From Bizionia sp. M204 (GTDB taxonomy: Bacteria; Bacteroidota; Bacteroidia; Flavobacteriales; Flavobacteriaceae): a stretch of 64,000 nucleotides of DNA. Made by a program: the position numbers and the translations under genes. This document shows, in pieces, positions 8,698-19,100 of this stretch; the stretch's first letter is position 1, and each line of letters starts with the position of its first letter. Below the pieces are notes generated by a model. The model did not search any database. It saw nothing but the letters and a program-made list of their open reading frames with translations, and was not told where the DNA came from. The stretch is taken from contig NZ_CP046242.1 of NCBI RefSeq assembly GCF_023205095.1, positions 3,089,001-3,153,000 of the forward strand. Direction: 5' to 3'.

Positions 8698-10782
8698 TTA
8701 AGAAATTTGAAGTCCATTTGTTACCGAAGCATCATCAGGATTTACAAATACCAATGCGCCTTCCGGGTTTTCCGTCATTAAAATCATGCCTTGACTTTCC
8801 ACCCCTCGTAACTTTCTAGGAGCTAAATTGACTAAAACCGTCACTTTTCTGCCAATAATATCTTCGGGTTTAAAACTTTCGGCAATTCCGGAAACAATGG
8901 TTCTAACATCAATACCTGTGTCTACTTTTAACACTAAAAGCTTATTGGCTTTTGGCATTTTTTCGGCCTCTAAAATCGTTCCTACCCGTAAATCGAGTTT
9001 CGAGAAATCCTCAAAACTAATGGTTTCTTTTTCAGGCTCTACGGCTTTATTGGAAGCTTCATTGGCTTTTTTACTGGCTTCTAATTTTTCTAATTGCAGT
9101 TGAATGGTTTCATCTTCTATTTTAGAAAATAATAATTCGGCTGGACCAATTTGATGTCCTGCTGGAATTAGAGTTGGTTTGGTTGAAATATCGTTCCATG
9201 AGTTCTTAACTTCACCAGAACTATCACTATCATTTTCAGCTACGCGAAGAATCTTTTTCAATTTTGCAGATGTAAACGGTAAAAATGGTTCGCCTAAAGT
9301 GGCTAAAGCGGAAGCAATTTGTAAAGCGACAAACATAATTGTTTTGGTTCGCGCTTCATCTGTTTTAACCAGTTTCCAAGGTTCTTCATCTGCTAAATAT
9401 TTATTACCTAATCGCGCTAAATTCATGAATTCTTGACTTGCTTCACGAAATCTATAGCGTTCTATAGAACTAGATATCACGGCTGGATAGGCTTTTATTG
9501 CTGCAAGCGTTTCTTCATCTACTGTTGAAAATTCAGATGCTTCCGGAACAAAACCATCATAATACTTGTTGGTTAAAACGACCACACGATTAATAAAGTT
9601 CCCGAAAATAGCCACGAGTTCATTGTTATTTCTAGCCTGAAAATCTGCCCAGGTAAAATCGTTATCCTTACTTTCTGGTGCGTTGGCTGTTAAGGCGTAA
9701 CGCAACACATCTTGCTGATTTGGAAAATCCACTAAATAATCTGGTAACCAAACGGCCCAGTTTTTTGAGGTTGATAATTTCTGACCTTCTAAATTTAAAA
9801 ATTCGTTAGCTGGCACATTATCTGGTAAAATATACGAACCTTCAGCTTTTAGCATGCTTGGGAAAATAATACAGTGAAACACAATATTGTCTTTACCAAT
9901 AAAGTGTACCAATTTGGTGTCATCACTTTTCCAGTACGGTTCCCAATCTTTCCCTACACGTTCTGCCCATTCTTTAGTAGCAGAAATGTAACCGATAGGA
10001 GCATCAAACCAAACGTAAAGCACTTTGCCTTCACCACCTTTAACAGGAACAGGAATTCCCCAATCCAAATCTCTGGTTACGGCTCTTGGACGTAAACCAT
10101 CATCAATCCACGATTTAACTTGTCCGTAAACATTAGGTTTCCAATCTTTTTTGTGACCTTCTAAAATCCATTCTTTTAAGAAAGCTTCATGTTTATCTAG
10201 AGGTAAAAACCAGTGTTTGGTTTCTTTCATTGTTGGAACATTTCCAGTAATAGCAGATTTCGGATTAATTAAATCTGTAGCATTTAAACTACTACCACAT
10301 TTTTCACATTGATCGCCATAAGCTTCTTCATTACCACATTTTGGACAGGTTCCTGTTACAAAACGATCGGCTAAAAACTGGTTGGCTTCTTCGTCGTATA
10401 ATTGCTCGGTAATTTCTTCTATAAATTCTCCTTTATCATACAAGGTTTTAAAAAATTCTTGAGCCGTATCATGATGAATTTCTGCAGACGTTCTGGAATA
10501 ATTATCAAAGGTAATTCCGAAATCTTCAAAAGATTTTTTAATAATCGCATGGTATTTATCAACGATATCTTGAGGTGAAACACCTTCTTTTTTAGCTTTA
10601 ATAGTAATAGGAACACCGTGTTCATCACTGCCGCAAATAAAGGCAACATCGTTATTTGTTAAACGTAAATAACGCGCGTAAATATCAGCAGGTACATACA
10701 CACCAGCCAAATGGCCAATATGGATAGGACCGTTTGTGTACGGTAAAGCGGCTGTAATAGTATATCGTTTTGGTTGATTCAT
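8698..10782 (-). CDS. metG: Methionine--tRNA ligase
   Basis: 694 aa, the long form with a C-terminal tRNA-binding domain. HIGH signature at residues 21-24 ([11 protein letters not shown]), a zinc knuckle CPKCG...CEKCG near 147-164, the KMSKS equivalent as KLSTSKN (about 340), and an EMAP/tRNA-binding domain over the last ~105 residues ([19 protein letters not shown]). It charges tRNA-Met in the cytoplasm. ATG at 10782; a TAnnTTTG box lies 75 bases upstream. Confidence 0.97.
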   Translation of the reverse strand: MNQPKRYTITAALPYTNGPIHIGHLAGVYVPADIYARYLRLTNNDVAFICGSDEHGVPITIKAKKEGVSPQDIVDKYHAIIKKSFEDFGITFDNYSRTSAEIHHDTAQEFFKTLYDKGEFIEEITEQLYDEEANQFLADRFVTGTCPKCGNEEAYGDQCEKCGSSLNATDLINPKSAITGNVPTMKETKHWFLPLDKHEAFLKEWILEGHKKDWKPNVYGQVKSWIDDGLRPRAVTRDLDWGIPVPVKGGEGKVLYVWFDAPIGYISATKEWAERVGKDWEPYWKSDDTKLVHFIGKDNIVFHCIIFPSMLKAEGSYILPDNVPANEFLNLEGQKLSTSKNWAVWLPDYLVDFPNQQDVLRYALTANAPESKDNDFTWADFQARNNNELVAIFGNFINRVVVLTNKYYDGFVPEASEFSTVDEETLAAIKAYPAVISSSIERYRFREASQEFMNLARLGNKYLADEEPWKLVKTDEARTKTIMFVALQIASALATLGEPFLPFTSAKLKKILRVAENDSDSSGEVKNSWNDISTKPTLIPAGHQIGPAELLFSKIEDETIQLQLEKLEASKKANEASNKAVEPEKETISFEDFSKLDLRVGTILEAEKMPKANKLLVLKVDTGIDVRTIVSGIAESFKPEDIIGRKVTVLVNLAPRKLRGVESQGMILMTENPEGALVFVNPDDASVTNGLQIS

Positions 10783-10856
10783 GATATTAATAAACTTGTG
10801 TCAAAAACAATAAGCCTATGCATGCCTTACTGTTTTTAATTATTATTTTGAAGTCA

Positions 10857-10864
10857 CAAAAGTA
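10857..10864 (-). promoter_or_regulatory. Candidate -7 box for metG
   Basis: On the minus strand the sequence reads TACTTTTG, matching the Bacteroidota -7 consensus TAnnTTTG, 75 bases before the metG start. I see no clear TTG at the -33 distance, so this is only moderately supported. Confidence 0.4.
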
Positions 10865-10988
10865 CGCATTTTAAGGTCTATTTAAACGTGTGAAATTATA
10901 AATTTTAGATGGCTTTTTTAAGATAACTTGTTTCTGATTTATGGTTGTTAAAATTTATAACATGTGAAAAAAAATGTACATTTACACT

Positions 10989-12005
10989 ATGTCAAAAATC
11001 TCATTATTAATTGTGCTGTTTTGTTCGGTTTTGTTCTTTGGAACAGATACGGCAAAACAGGTAGAATCATCAACTCAAAAACTGCAAAAATTGATACAAC
11101 CTCCATATTTAAAAGCAGGTGATACGGTTGCTATTGTAGCACCCTCGGGAATTCTAAAAAACCGTCAAGCCGAAGTCCAACGCGCTGTAAAATTATTAGA
11201 AAGTTGGGGATTGCATGCTTTGGTTGGTAAGCATGTTTTTAGTCAAGACAATCATTTTGCAGGTACAGATTTGGAACGTTGTGAAGATTTTCAAAAAGCG
11301 ATGGATAATCCTACGGTTAGTGCTATTTGGGCTGCAAGAGGTGGTTATGGAACCGTAAGGATTTTAGATAAATTAGATTATACACAACTTAAAAAAAATC
11401 CAAAATGGTTAATAGGTTATAGTGATATTACAGCCTTACATAACGATTTTCATAATGAAGGTTTTGAAACCATTCATGCCATGATGTGCACTAGTTTAAC
11501 AGCTGATGAAACCGGTTTAGACCAGACGATTGCTACCTTTAAAAAAGCACTGTTTGGCGAGCCCATTGCTTATACTTTAAGGGGTTCTAAATATAATAAA
11601 GTGGGCGTTGTAAATGCACCTATTGTTGGTGGTAATTTAACCATGCTTCATACCATGTTAGGCTCTAAAAGTAGTATAGATACATCGGGTAAAATTTTGT
11701 TTATTGAAGAAATTGGCGAATACAAATACCATGTAGATCGTATGTTACAAAGTTTAAAGCGCGCTGGTTATTTTAATAATTGCGCGGGCGTTTTAGTTGG
11801 TGATATGACTAAAATGCGAAAAAACACAACAGCTTGGGGAAGTTCTATTGAACAATTAATTTTAGATGCTTTATCAGACTATGATTTTCCAATTGCCTTT
11901 AATATGCCTGCTGGTCATGAAGATGATAATCGCGCCATGATTTTAGGGCAAGACGTGGAATTGGTGGTTGGTAAAGATCAATCTACAGTACAATTTTCAA
12001 AATAA
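10989..12005 (+). CDS. LD-carboxypeptidase (peptidase family S66)
   Basis: 338 aa from the ATG at 10989; an in-frame ATG at 10974 overlaps a promoter-like TACATTTA (10977-10984), so I prefer the later start. An N-terminal hydrophobic segment (LLIVLFCSVLFF) suggests export. S66 landmarks: AIVAPSG near the start of the domain, GYSDITALH with the Ser nucleophile, FIEEIGEYKYHVDRM with the catalytic Glu and AGHEDDN with the His. The enzyme cleaves the L,D bond in murein tetrapeptides during cell-wall recycling. It converges on the small membrane gene at 11997 with a 9-base overlap. Confidence 0.9.
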   Translation: MSKISLLIVLFCSVLFFGTDTAKQVESSTQKLQKLIQPPYLKAGDTVAIVAPSGILKNRQAEVQRAVKLLESWGLHALVGKHVFSQDNHFAGTDLERCEDFQKAMDNPTVSAIWAARGGYGTVRILDKLDYTQLKKNPKWLIGYSDITALHNDFHNEGFETIHAMMCTSLTADETGLDQTIATFKKALFGEPIAYTLRGSKYNKVGVVNAPIVGGNLTMLHTMLGSKSSIDTSGKILFIEEIGEYKYHVDRMLQSLKRAGYFNNCAGVLVGDMTKMRKNTTAWGSSIEQLILDALSDYDFPIAFNMPAGHEDDNRAMILGQDVELVVGKDQSTVQFSK

Positions 12006-12350
12006 GCGTTTCTGAACTTTGAAAAACAACATGGCTCCTAAATAATATAAACCAACATCTGTTATATCCGCTGTGTATCGTGTGCTGATTTGTGGCATAA
12101 ACCATTCAAAATATAAAGCAAAATAGGTTGTTAATCCCAAAACAGCCAACAACGGAACGTAGAGATTATCGGTTTGTTTCAGGTGCCTAATTACGGCCAA
12201 GCACAAACTTAAAACGATAGGCATGCATAAAAAATCATTCACGTAAAAATTAATCCAATCTGGAAGTGACACCTGAAACCTTTGAGCTAAATAAATTAAC
12301 GTTGCAATTAAGGCACTGATAAAAAAAAATGGGTGTTTTAAAATTTTCAT
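11997..12350 (-). CDS. Small membrane protein, unknown function
   Basis: 117 aa with four hydrophobic segments (about residues 7-22, 38-57, 66-84 and 98-113). No catalytic motif is visible. Homologues in flavobacteria sometimes carry a transporter-like name in databases, but nothing in this short sequence supports a transport function. Its ATG overlaps the stop of the zinc-ribbon gene (12347) by four bases (ATGA), so the two are co-translated. It overlaps the LD-carboxypeptidase 3' end on the opposite strand. Confidence 0.65.
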   Translation of the reverse strand: MKILKHPFFFISALIATLIYLAQRFQVSLPDWINFYVNDFLCMPIVLSLCLAVIRHLKQTDNLYVPLLAVLGLTTYFALYFEWFMPQISTRYTADITDVGLYYLGAMLFFKVQKRLF

Positions 12351-12649
12351 GCTACAATGGAAGATATCAACCAGGCAATGAACATGCCAATAGCCATAAA
12401 TGCCACGTAGATGGAGTGTGTAACTTTAACAAATATACGAACCACTAAAAAGCGGTGATCTTTATTTTTTTCGTAGAAGGAAGGCGATTCTTCCTTTTGG
12501 ATGCGCTCACGTTCTTTACGGTCTTTTTCATCTTGCGCAAACGCTAATTCTCGTCGCTTCTGGTAGGATAATAACGTGCCGCAGTTTGTACAATAATCTT
12601 GATTTGTATTGTAAACTCCACAATTCGGACATTTTATTTGACTTGCCAT
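12347..12649 (-). CDS. Zinc-ribbon membrane protein
   Basis: 100 aa. The N-terminus is a zinc ribbon with two CxxC pairs (CPNCG at residues 7-11 and CTNCG at 20-24), then a charged, probably coiled segment (EKDRKERERIQKEE) and a C-terminal transmembrane helix (about 78-98). The layout puts the ribbon in the cytoplasm. Partner function is unknown; it is coupled to the downstream four-helix membrane protein by a 4-base overlap. Confidence 0.7.
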   Translation of the reverse strand: MASQIKCPNCGVYNTNQDYCTNCGTLLSYQKRRELAFAQDEKDRKERERIQKEESPSFYEKNKDHRFLVVRIFVKVTHSIYVAFMAIGMFIAWLISSIVA

Positions 12650-12729
12650 ACCGCGTTTTTAAAGTAAACACAAAGGTACGACTTAATCTAGCAATATTAA
12701 ATTTCTAAATGCTTATGTTTTAACTAGCA

Positions 12730-13320
12730 TTATAGCTCAATAATCTGACAGCCTTGTAAAATTTGCACAGTCATATTTCCCAATTTATAACGTATTGTAT
12801 AATCTATTTTTTCTAGTGAGCAGCGTGGTTCAATGGTGAATTTTATTAAACCAGAAACCTCAAAATCTGAATTTGTATTAAGTTTTAAAGGTTGCGTATA
12901 GGTAGTGTTTTCCCGTACCCAATTCACCGGGCCGTTTACAAAGGGATGCGGAACTATTTCTTCAACAGAACGCGGTATTTCTATAATATTATTTGTCATT
13001 TCTAGGTTCGCGTTTTTCTGTAAACCAGAACTAAACCGGCCTTTGTACGCAACCTTTGAATGTGGAGACACAAAATAAGAATCATTTTTTAATATGATTT
13101 CGGTTACTAACTGATAGCCGTTATTTCCGTTTTTTTCAATTGATAATTCTATATCATAAGGATCGGAAATAAACAGGGGATTACCGTTAAACTCCATATA
13201 ATTTGACGTTTCAGTTTTAGTTTTTAGTGCTAGATTTTGAATGGTTTCCGTTTCTGTAATTTTTGTTTGACCACAAGATGTGCCTAAAAAAATAAGACTG
13301 TAAATAATTGATTTATACAT
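12730..13320 (-). CDS. Lipoprotein of unknown function
   Basis: 196 aa from the ATG at 13320 (MYKSIIYSLIFLGTSCGQTK), which gives a clean lipobox with Cys16; the frame is open 14 codons further but those residues spoil the signal. The mature part is beta-strand-like with a Cys pair near the C-terminus (EPRCSLEKIDY and LQGCQII). It is divergent from the membrane-anchored winged-helix regulator at 13444, sharing a repeat-rich 123-base promoter region, so it is a good candidate target of that regulator. Confidence 0.65.
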   Translation of the reverse strand: MYKSIIYSLIFLGTSCGQTKITETETIQNLALKTKTETSNYMEFNGNPLFISDPYDIELSIEKNGNNGYQLVTEIILKNDSYFVSPHSKVAYKGRFSSGLQKNANLEMTNNIIEIPRSVEEIVPHPFVNGPVNWVRENTTYTQPLKLNTNSDFEVSGLIKFTIEPRCSLEKIDYTIRYKLGNMTVQILQGCQIIEL

Positions 13321-13362
13321 AATTGATTCGTTTTGATTGTTTAGTAAAACTCCCTGAAACAC

Positions 13363-13424
13363 GTGTAAAAAGTGTCAAAAAATTGTAAAAGAAGTGTGAA
13401 CAGTTGTAAAAAGTCCTCAAAATG
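13363..13424. promoter_or_regulatory. Three tandem ~21-bp repeats, likely regulator binding site
   Basis: The units GTGTAAAAAGTGTCAAAAAA (13363-13382), TTGTAAAAGAAGTGTGAACAG (one base longer, 13383-13403) and a third starting TTGTAAAA at 13404 stand head to tail. The TGTAAAA core recurs every 20-21 bases, two turns of the helix, which is how OmpR-type winged-helix proteins usually sit. They lie between the divergent lipoprotein and regulator genes. Confidence 0.5.
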
Positions 13425-13443
13425 TTAGTTATTTACACCTGTT

Positions 13444-14307
13444 ATGGCAAAAAGATTTATTTTTAAAATTAGTGGCTTACTAATTGTCTTATTATCAATT
13501 GTATTACTACTCACTACCAAAGATGATTCAACCTTATTTTCTGAACGCGTTAAAGTGTCATTACGTGAAGTTGGCAACCAATTATTGCTTATAAACCAAG
13601 ATTCTACATCCTTGGTTTTACCTGTAAAAGCGCTTAAAAATAATACTTTCCAATTAACTTTTGAAAAGCCCTTATCTTTCGAGCCTAGTCAGTTAGTGTC
13701 CATAATTGACGCCTCATTTCATAAGTCAGCACTTCCAAATAATTATATAGTTGAAACTATTGCTTGCGAAGCTCAAGAAGTGGCTTATAGTTTTCAAATT
13801 TTAAATAATGTAGAAAATAGCATTGTACCTTGTAGTGGCAGATATTTACCGGAAAGTTGCTACGCCATCGAGGTGGTATTTACGGATTTAAAACCGCATG
13901 CATCCTTAAAAAAAGCTGGGCTTTATAGCTTGTTATTAAGTGGTTTTGGCTTATTGTTTTTTGGTTTTTATAAACGAAAAGAAGTTGTTTTAAGCACTAA
14001 AGAAGTTGGGAGTTATTCAGAAATTGGCAGTTTTCACTTTTATCCGGAACAGAACAAACTGGTCAAACATGCGGAGGAAATCAGTCTTTCTAAAAAGGAA
14101 TGTGAGCTATTAGAAATATTTGCAGCCAACCCAAATCAAATCATAAAACGCGATGAACTCACTAAAAAAGTGTGGGAAGATCATGGTGTTTTTGTTGGCA
14201 GAAGTTTGGATACGTATATTTCTAAATTACGTAAGAAACTCCAAGATGATACCTCCATTAAAATCACCAACATACATGGCGTAGGTTATAAGCTTGAACT
14301 TACATAG
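13444..14307 (+). CDS. Membrane-anchored winged-helix transcriptional regulator
   Basis: 287 aa. Order of parts is unusual for an OmpR protein: an N-terminal transmembrane helix (about 8-25), an extracytoplasmic domain of ~130 residues with two or three Cys (IACEAQE, IVPCSGR, ESCYAI), a second transmembrane helix (about 163-178) and a C-terminal Trans_reg_C winged helix (about 200-287) with LSKKECELLEIFA and GVFVGRSLDTYISKLRKKL. There is no receiver domain. It resembles ToxR/CadC-like one-component sensors but with the DNA-binding domain at the C-terminus. It likely senses an envelope signal and acts on its own and the divergent lipoprotein promoter. Confidence 0.82.
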   Translation: MAKRFIFKISGLLIVLLSIVLLLTTKDDSTLFSERVKVSLREVGNQLLLINQDSTSLVLPVKALKNNTFQLTFEKPLSFEPSQLVSIIDASFHKSALPNNYIVETIACEAQEVAYSFQILNNVENSIVPCSGRYLPESCYAIEVVFTDLKPHASLKKAGLYSLLLSGFGLLFFGFYKRKEVVLSTKEVGSYSEIGSFHFYPEQNKLVKHAEEISLSKKECELLEIFAANPNQIIKRDELTKKVWEDHGVFVGRSLDTYISKLRKKLQDDTSIKITNIHGVGYKLELT

Positions 14308-14366
14308 ATTTAATTTCTGCTAATTCACTATCTTGTAACTAATAGGGGTTTATATGGGAAGTAGTC

Positions 14367-14726
14367 ATGGCACATCATAACGAATTAGGTGAATTAGGAG
14401 AACAACTAGCGGCAGAATATTTGCAAGCTAAAGGCTATGTTATTCTAGAGCGAAACTACCGATTTAAAAAAGCCGAAATAGATATTATTGCCAAACATAA
14501 TAATCAGATGATTTGCGTAGAAGTGAAAGCCCGTAACTCTGATTTTTTTGGCGATCCGCAAGAATTTGTTACACCTGGAAAAGTTAAATTACTCGTAAAA
14601 GCTATGGATGCTTATGTAACCGAAAATGATATTGATTTAGATAGTCGGTTTGATATTATAGCTGTTCTGAAAAATAAAACCACGGAAACCATTACGCATT
14701 ATGAAAATGCGTTTTATCATTTTTAA
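14367..14726 (+). CDS. YraN/UPF0102 family nuclease-fold protein
   Basis: 119 aa, the family length. Typical opening GELGEQLAAEYLQAKGYVIL and the restriction-endonuclease-like core with AEIDIIAKHNNQMICVEVK (the D and ExK of a PD-(D/E)xK fold), then the conserved KVKLLVKAMDAYV. The family is widely conserved but its role is unsettled. It follows the regulator gene by about 60 bases on the same strand. Confidence 0.88.
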   Translation: MAHHNELGELGEQLAAEYLQAKGYVILERNYRFKKAEIDIIAKHNNQMICVEVKARNSDFFGDPQEFVTPGKVKLLVKAMDAYVTENDIDLDSRFDIIAVLKNKTTETITHYENAFYHF

Positions 14727-14763
14727 GTCGCCATCAAAAATGATTATTTTCTGATTTCTGAAA

Positions 14764-16071
14764 TTATTTATTAAAATAAGTTTCCAAATCTTCAACATGT
14801 TCTGGCTTTGCTAAAATAACCTTATCGCTATCTAAAACGAAATAGGATGGCGTAGCAGAAATGCCGTAGGCCTTAATTAATGGGCTATCCCATTTTTTTA
14901 AATCGTAAGTATGAATAAAACTTGGAAAATGCTCAATAGTTTGATTCCAGTTTCTAACGCCATCTTCCAAAGCATACGCTAAAACGGTAATTTCGGGATG
15001 TTGCGCCATAAGAGTTTTTACTTTTGGTAATTCTTCTAAACAATGCCCACAGCCACTACTCCAGAAAATTAGAAGCGTACTTTTTGTTGGATTAAAACGG
15101 TGTAAATTGGTTTTTATAGCCTTGCTATTTTCTAAATATGTAAAATTGAAATCCATAGCCTTTTTACCGATAGCAGATTTATTATAATCTTCCAACGTTT
15201 CCAGTAAATAGGTTCTGTTAAAGGTTTTAGCAAGGGGTAATAAATAGGTGTCGCTAATGTAATTTGCCACGTCGGGTTGCTGTTTATCTATCATGATTTT
15301 CCACAGATTTTCCAAAACCATAATTTTGGCTTCGTCGGTATCGTTTGTTGCTTTTACCACATCGTCCACAGCCATTTTGTAATAGTTAGCATCTTCAGGC
15401 ATAGCAAACACATAGGCCGTAACACGTTCATTTAAAAAATCAGAACTTTGCAACAAAGGATTACTGAAATCCATATAATCAAAATAATGCTTTTTTAAGT
15501 TTAATGAATAGGTGCTTACATCTTCATAAGCGCTAGGAATATAGGTTTTATTCGATTTTACAAAAGGCGAAATCATCATATTAGTCGATGCTTTTTCGTA
15601 AAAGTCTTGTGTGCTCTTTAGGTTTTTGAAAATGGCTGTTATTTCAGATGAATCTGTTTTTTGCGACATATAATATCTGCCAATCGCACTGTTTATTTTT
15701 AAAATACTATCCGTATAAGTGTGCCATAATTTATTTTCTTCGGAAGCTGTAAAATGCAATCCTGTTTCTATATCGAATAGCAAAGAAATAGATTCTTTAC
15801 CGTTGTAAAAAACATCAAAATTATTGTCTTCAACAGGAGTTGCATACACTATTTTATAAATTCCGATTTTAGAACCTGCCTGCAATTCTATAGACCAATA
15901 CCCGTCAGTATCGGTTTTTGCCTGTTCTACATAGTTTGTTCCAGTAGGTGTTACATGATAAAGTAAAGCAAAATTGAAGGATTCGGCTGGCGAAAATTGA
16001 CCTTGAATATGATGTTGCGCAAACGTTGTAAAAGATACAAACAGACACAGAAGGAAAAGATGGTTTTTCAT
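14764..16071 (-). CDS. TlpA-like thiol-disulfide oxidoreductase
   Basis: 435 aa. Sec signal (MKNHLFLLCLFVSFTTFAQ), a beta-rich N-terminal domain of the DUF4369 kind, a helical middle region and a C-terminal thioredoxin-fold domain from about 300. The redox motif is CGHC in FWSSGCGHCLEELPKV, and the cis-proline segment ISATPSYFVLD is present. Acts in the periplasm as a disulfide reductase; the large N-terminal part is typical of Bacteroidota members. It is 29 bases upstream of nothing on its strand; mfd ends 30 bases past its start. Confidence 0.88.
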   Translation of the reverse strand: MKNHLFLLCLFVSFTTFAQHHIQGQFSPAESFNFALLYHVTPTGTNYVEQAKTDTDGYWSIELQAGSKIGIYKIVYATPVEDNNFDVFYNGKESISLLFDIETGLHFTASEENKLWHTYTDSILKINSAIGRYYMSQKTDSSEITAIFKNLKSTQDFYEKASTNMMISPFVKSNKTYIPSAYEDVSTYSLNLKKHYFDYMDFSNPLLQSSDFLNERVTAYVFAMPEDANYYKMAVDDVVKATNDTDEAKIMVLENLWKIMIDKQQPDVANYISDTYLLPLAKTFNRTYLLETLEDYNKSAIGKKAMDFNFTYLENSKAIKTNLHRFNPTKSTLLIFWSSGCGHCLEELPKVKTLMAQHPEITVLAYALEDGVRNWNQTIEHFPSFIHTYDLKKWDSPLIKAYGISATPSYFVLDSDKVILAKPEHVEDLETYFNK

Positions 16072-16100
16072 GATTTGAGTTTCATTTAAATTAACAAAGC

Positions 16101-19100
16101 TTATGCCACAATAGGTTTTAAAACCTGTAAAGCTTTGTCAACACTTTTAATGTTTTCAAAGGTTAATAATAGTCGCAAGCCATTTCTAGTTTGCTTTTCT
16201 TTCATTTTACAAGCTTGCGGATGTGATTGTACAAATTGTAATACACGTGTAAAATTGGGACTTTGATAAAAACCACTTTTCTGATCGGTAATAAAATACC
16301 CAATCAGTTTATTTTGTTTCATCACTACTTTTTCAAGGCCTATTTTAGTTGCTACCCATTTTATCCGAACACTATTCATTAAATCCTCTACTTGGGTTGG
16401 TAGTTCCCCAAAACGATCGCGTATGTCGCTTTCTAGTTTTAGAAGTTCATCTTCTGTTTTAACCTCATTTAATTTGGTGTACAGCGTTAAACGTTCGGCA
16501 ATATTATTCACATAATCATCTGGAAATAGTAATTCAAAATCACTGTCTATCGTGATGTCTTTAACGTATTCTTTTTCTTTACCATCATCTTCATATAAAT
16601 CTGCAAATTCGGTTTCTTTCAGTTCGTCAATGGCTTCATTTAGAATTTTTTGATAGGTATCAAAACCAATGTCGTTTATAAAACCACTTTGCTCACCACC
16701 TAATAAATCGCCAGCACCACGAATTTCTAAATCTTTCATGGCAATATTAAAACCGCTGCCTAATTCGCTAAATTGCTCCAAAGCTGTAATCCGCTTTCTA
16801 GCATCTTCGGTCATAGCCGAATATTCTGGTGTAATGAAATAACAAAAAGCTTTTTTATTGCTTCGCCCTACGCGTCCGCGCATTTGGTGCAAATCACTTA
16901 AGCCAAAATTATTCGCGTTATTAATAAAAATAGTGTTGGCATTCGGAACATCTAAACCGCTTTCTACAATGGTGGTACTAACTAATACATCAAATTCACC
17001 ATTAATAAAAGCTAACATCAATTGCTCTAGTTTTTTCCCTTCCATTTGGCCGTGACCAATGCCAATTTTAGCGTCAGGAACTAGTCGTTGAATCATACCT
17101 GCTACTTCCTTGATGTTTTCAATGCGGTTGTGGATGAAAAATATCTGTCCACCGCGCTGAATTTCATAAGTTACAGCATCGCGAATGCTCTCCTCGGTAA
17201 ATCGAATGACATGACTTTCTATTGGGTATCTATTAGGTGGAGGCGTTGTAATAACTGATAAGTCGCGAGCAGCCATCAAGCTAAATTGCAAGGTTCTTGG
17301 AATTGGTGTTGCCGTTAAGGTCAGGACATCTACATTGTCTTTTAAGGTTTTTAATTTTTCTTTTACGGCAACGCCAAATTTCTGCTCTTCATCTACAATT
17401 AGCAAACCTAAATCTTTAAACTTGACATTTTTATTCACCAATTGGTGTGTGCCAATAATAATATCTACAGCTCCAGATTCTAGATTAGCTAGTGTTTCAC
17501 GTTTTTCTTTAGCCGTTCTAAAACGATTTAGATAATCTACCGTAACTGGGAAATCCTTTAAACGCTCTCTAAATGTACGGGAATGTTGATAAGCCAAAAT
17601 AGTTGTGGGCACTAAAACGGCAACCTGCTTTCCATTATCAACGGCTTTAAAAGCAGCACGAATAGCGACTTCCGTTTTACCAAAACCCACATCACCACAA
17701 ACCAGTCTGTCCATAGGACGTTCACTTTCCATATCTGCTTTTACATCGGCCGTTGCGGTACTTTGGTCTGGTGTATCTTCATAAATAAAAGAGGCTTCTA
17801 GCTCATGTTGCATATGGCTGTCTGGTTGATATTGATAGCCCTTTTCTAATTTTCGTTTGGCATAAACTTGAATTAAATTAAACGCAATTTCCTTAACGCG
17901 CGACTTCGTTTTTGCTTTAAGCGTTTTCCAGGCTTTACTTCCTAATTTGTAAACTTTTGGCGGCTTACCATCTTTACCATTAAATTTGGTGATTTTATGT
18001 AACGAGTGAATGCTTAAATACAGCACATCACGTTCGCCATAAATTAGTTTAATGGCTTCTTGCTTATTGCCTTCAACATCTATTTTTTGAAGACCTCCAA
18101 AGCGACCAATTCCATGATCAATATGCGTTACATAATCGCCAATATCTAAATTAGTTAGTTCTTTTAAAGTTATAGCCTGCTTTTTAGCATAGCCATTCTT
18201 TAAATGGAATTTATGATAGCGCTCAAATATTTGGTGATCCGTATAACAGGTAATTTTATTATCATGATCTACAAATCCTTGGTATAAAGACAGGACGATG
18301 GTTTTATAATGAACGGTTTGTTCCGCATCATCAAAAATATCATGAAACCGTTTGGCTTGCTGTTCACTAACACAGGCAATGTAATTGGTGTAGCCTTTGT
18401 CATGATGCAAGTTTAAATCGTCTATCAATAAGTTGAATTGCTTATTGAAAGCCGGTTGTGGTGTGGTGTTGAATGTAATTATATTGTCTTGTGAAGCAAA
18501 AACGGCTTTGCTACCAAATTCTACTAAATTGAAATCCAGTAATTGCTTTTTTAATTCGGTTGCATTACAAAACAAGGTTTCGGGCTCAGCATGTTTGAGT
18601 TCTGACGTTAGATTTTTAAAAGCCTCTTCGGCTTTGCTATAAAAATCGTCAATTCTATCGAAAACCAAATCGGCATTTTTTGTAAAAACAACGGTTTTCT
18701 GGGCAATGTATTTTAAGAAACTTTGTCTGCTTTCGTCAAGAAATTTATTTGCAACGTTTGGAATGATGCTTATTTTTTTAATCTGATCTGTGGACAATTG
18801 TGTTTCCACATCAAAGGTTCGGATACTATCAACATCATCACCAAAAAATTCAATTCGGTAGGGTTCGTCATGGGAAAATGAAAACACATCTACAATACCA
18901 CCACGCACTGAAAATTCCCCAGGTTCGGTAACAAAATCAACACGTTTAAATTTGTATTCGAAAAGGACTTCGTTAACAAAATCAATGGATAAATTGTCAG
19001 TAACCGAAATTTTCAACGTGTTTTTGTCCAACTCTCTACGCGTTACTACTTTTTCAAAAAGCGCATCTGGATAAGTGATTATAATGGCTGGTTTTTTCCG

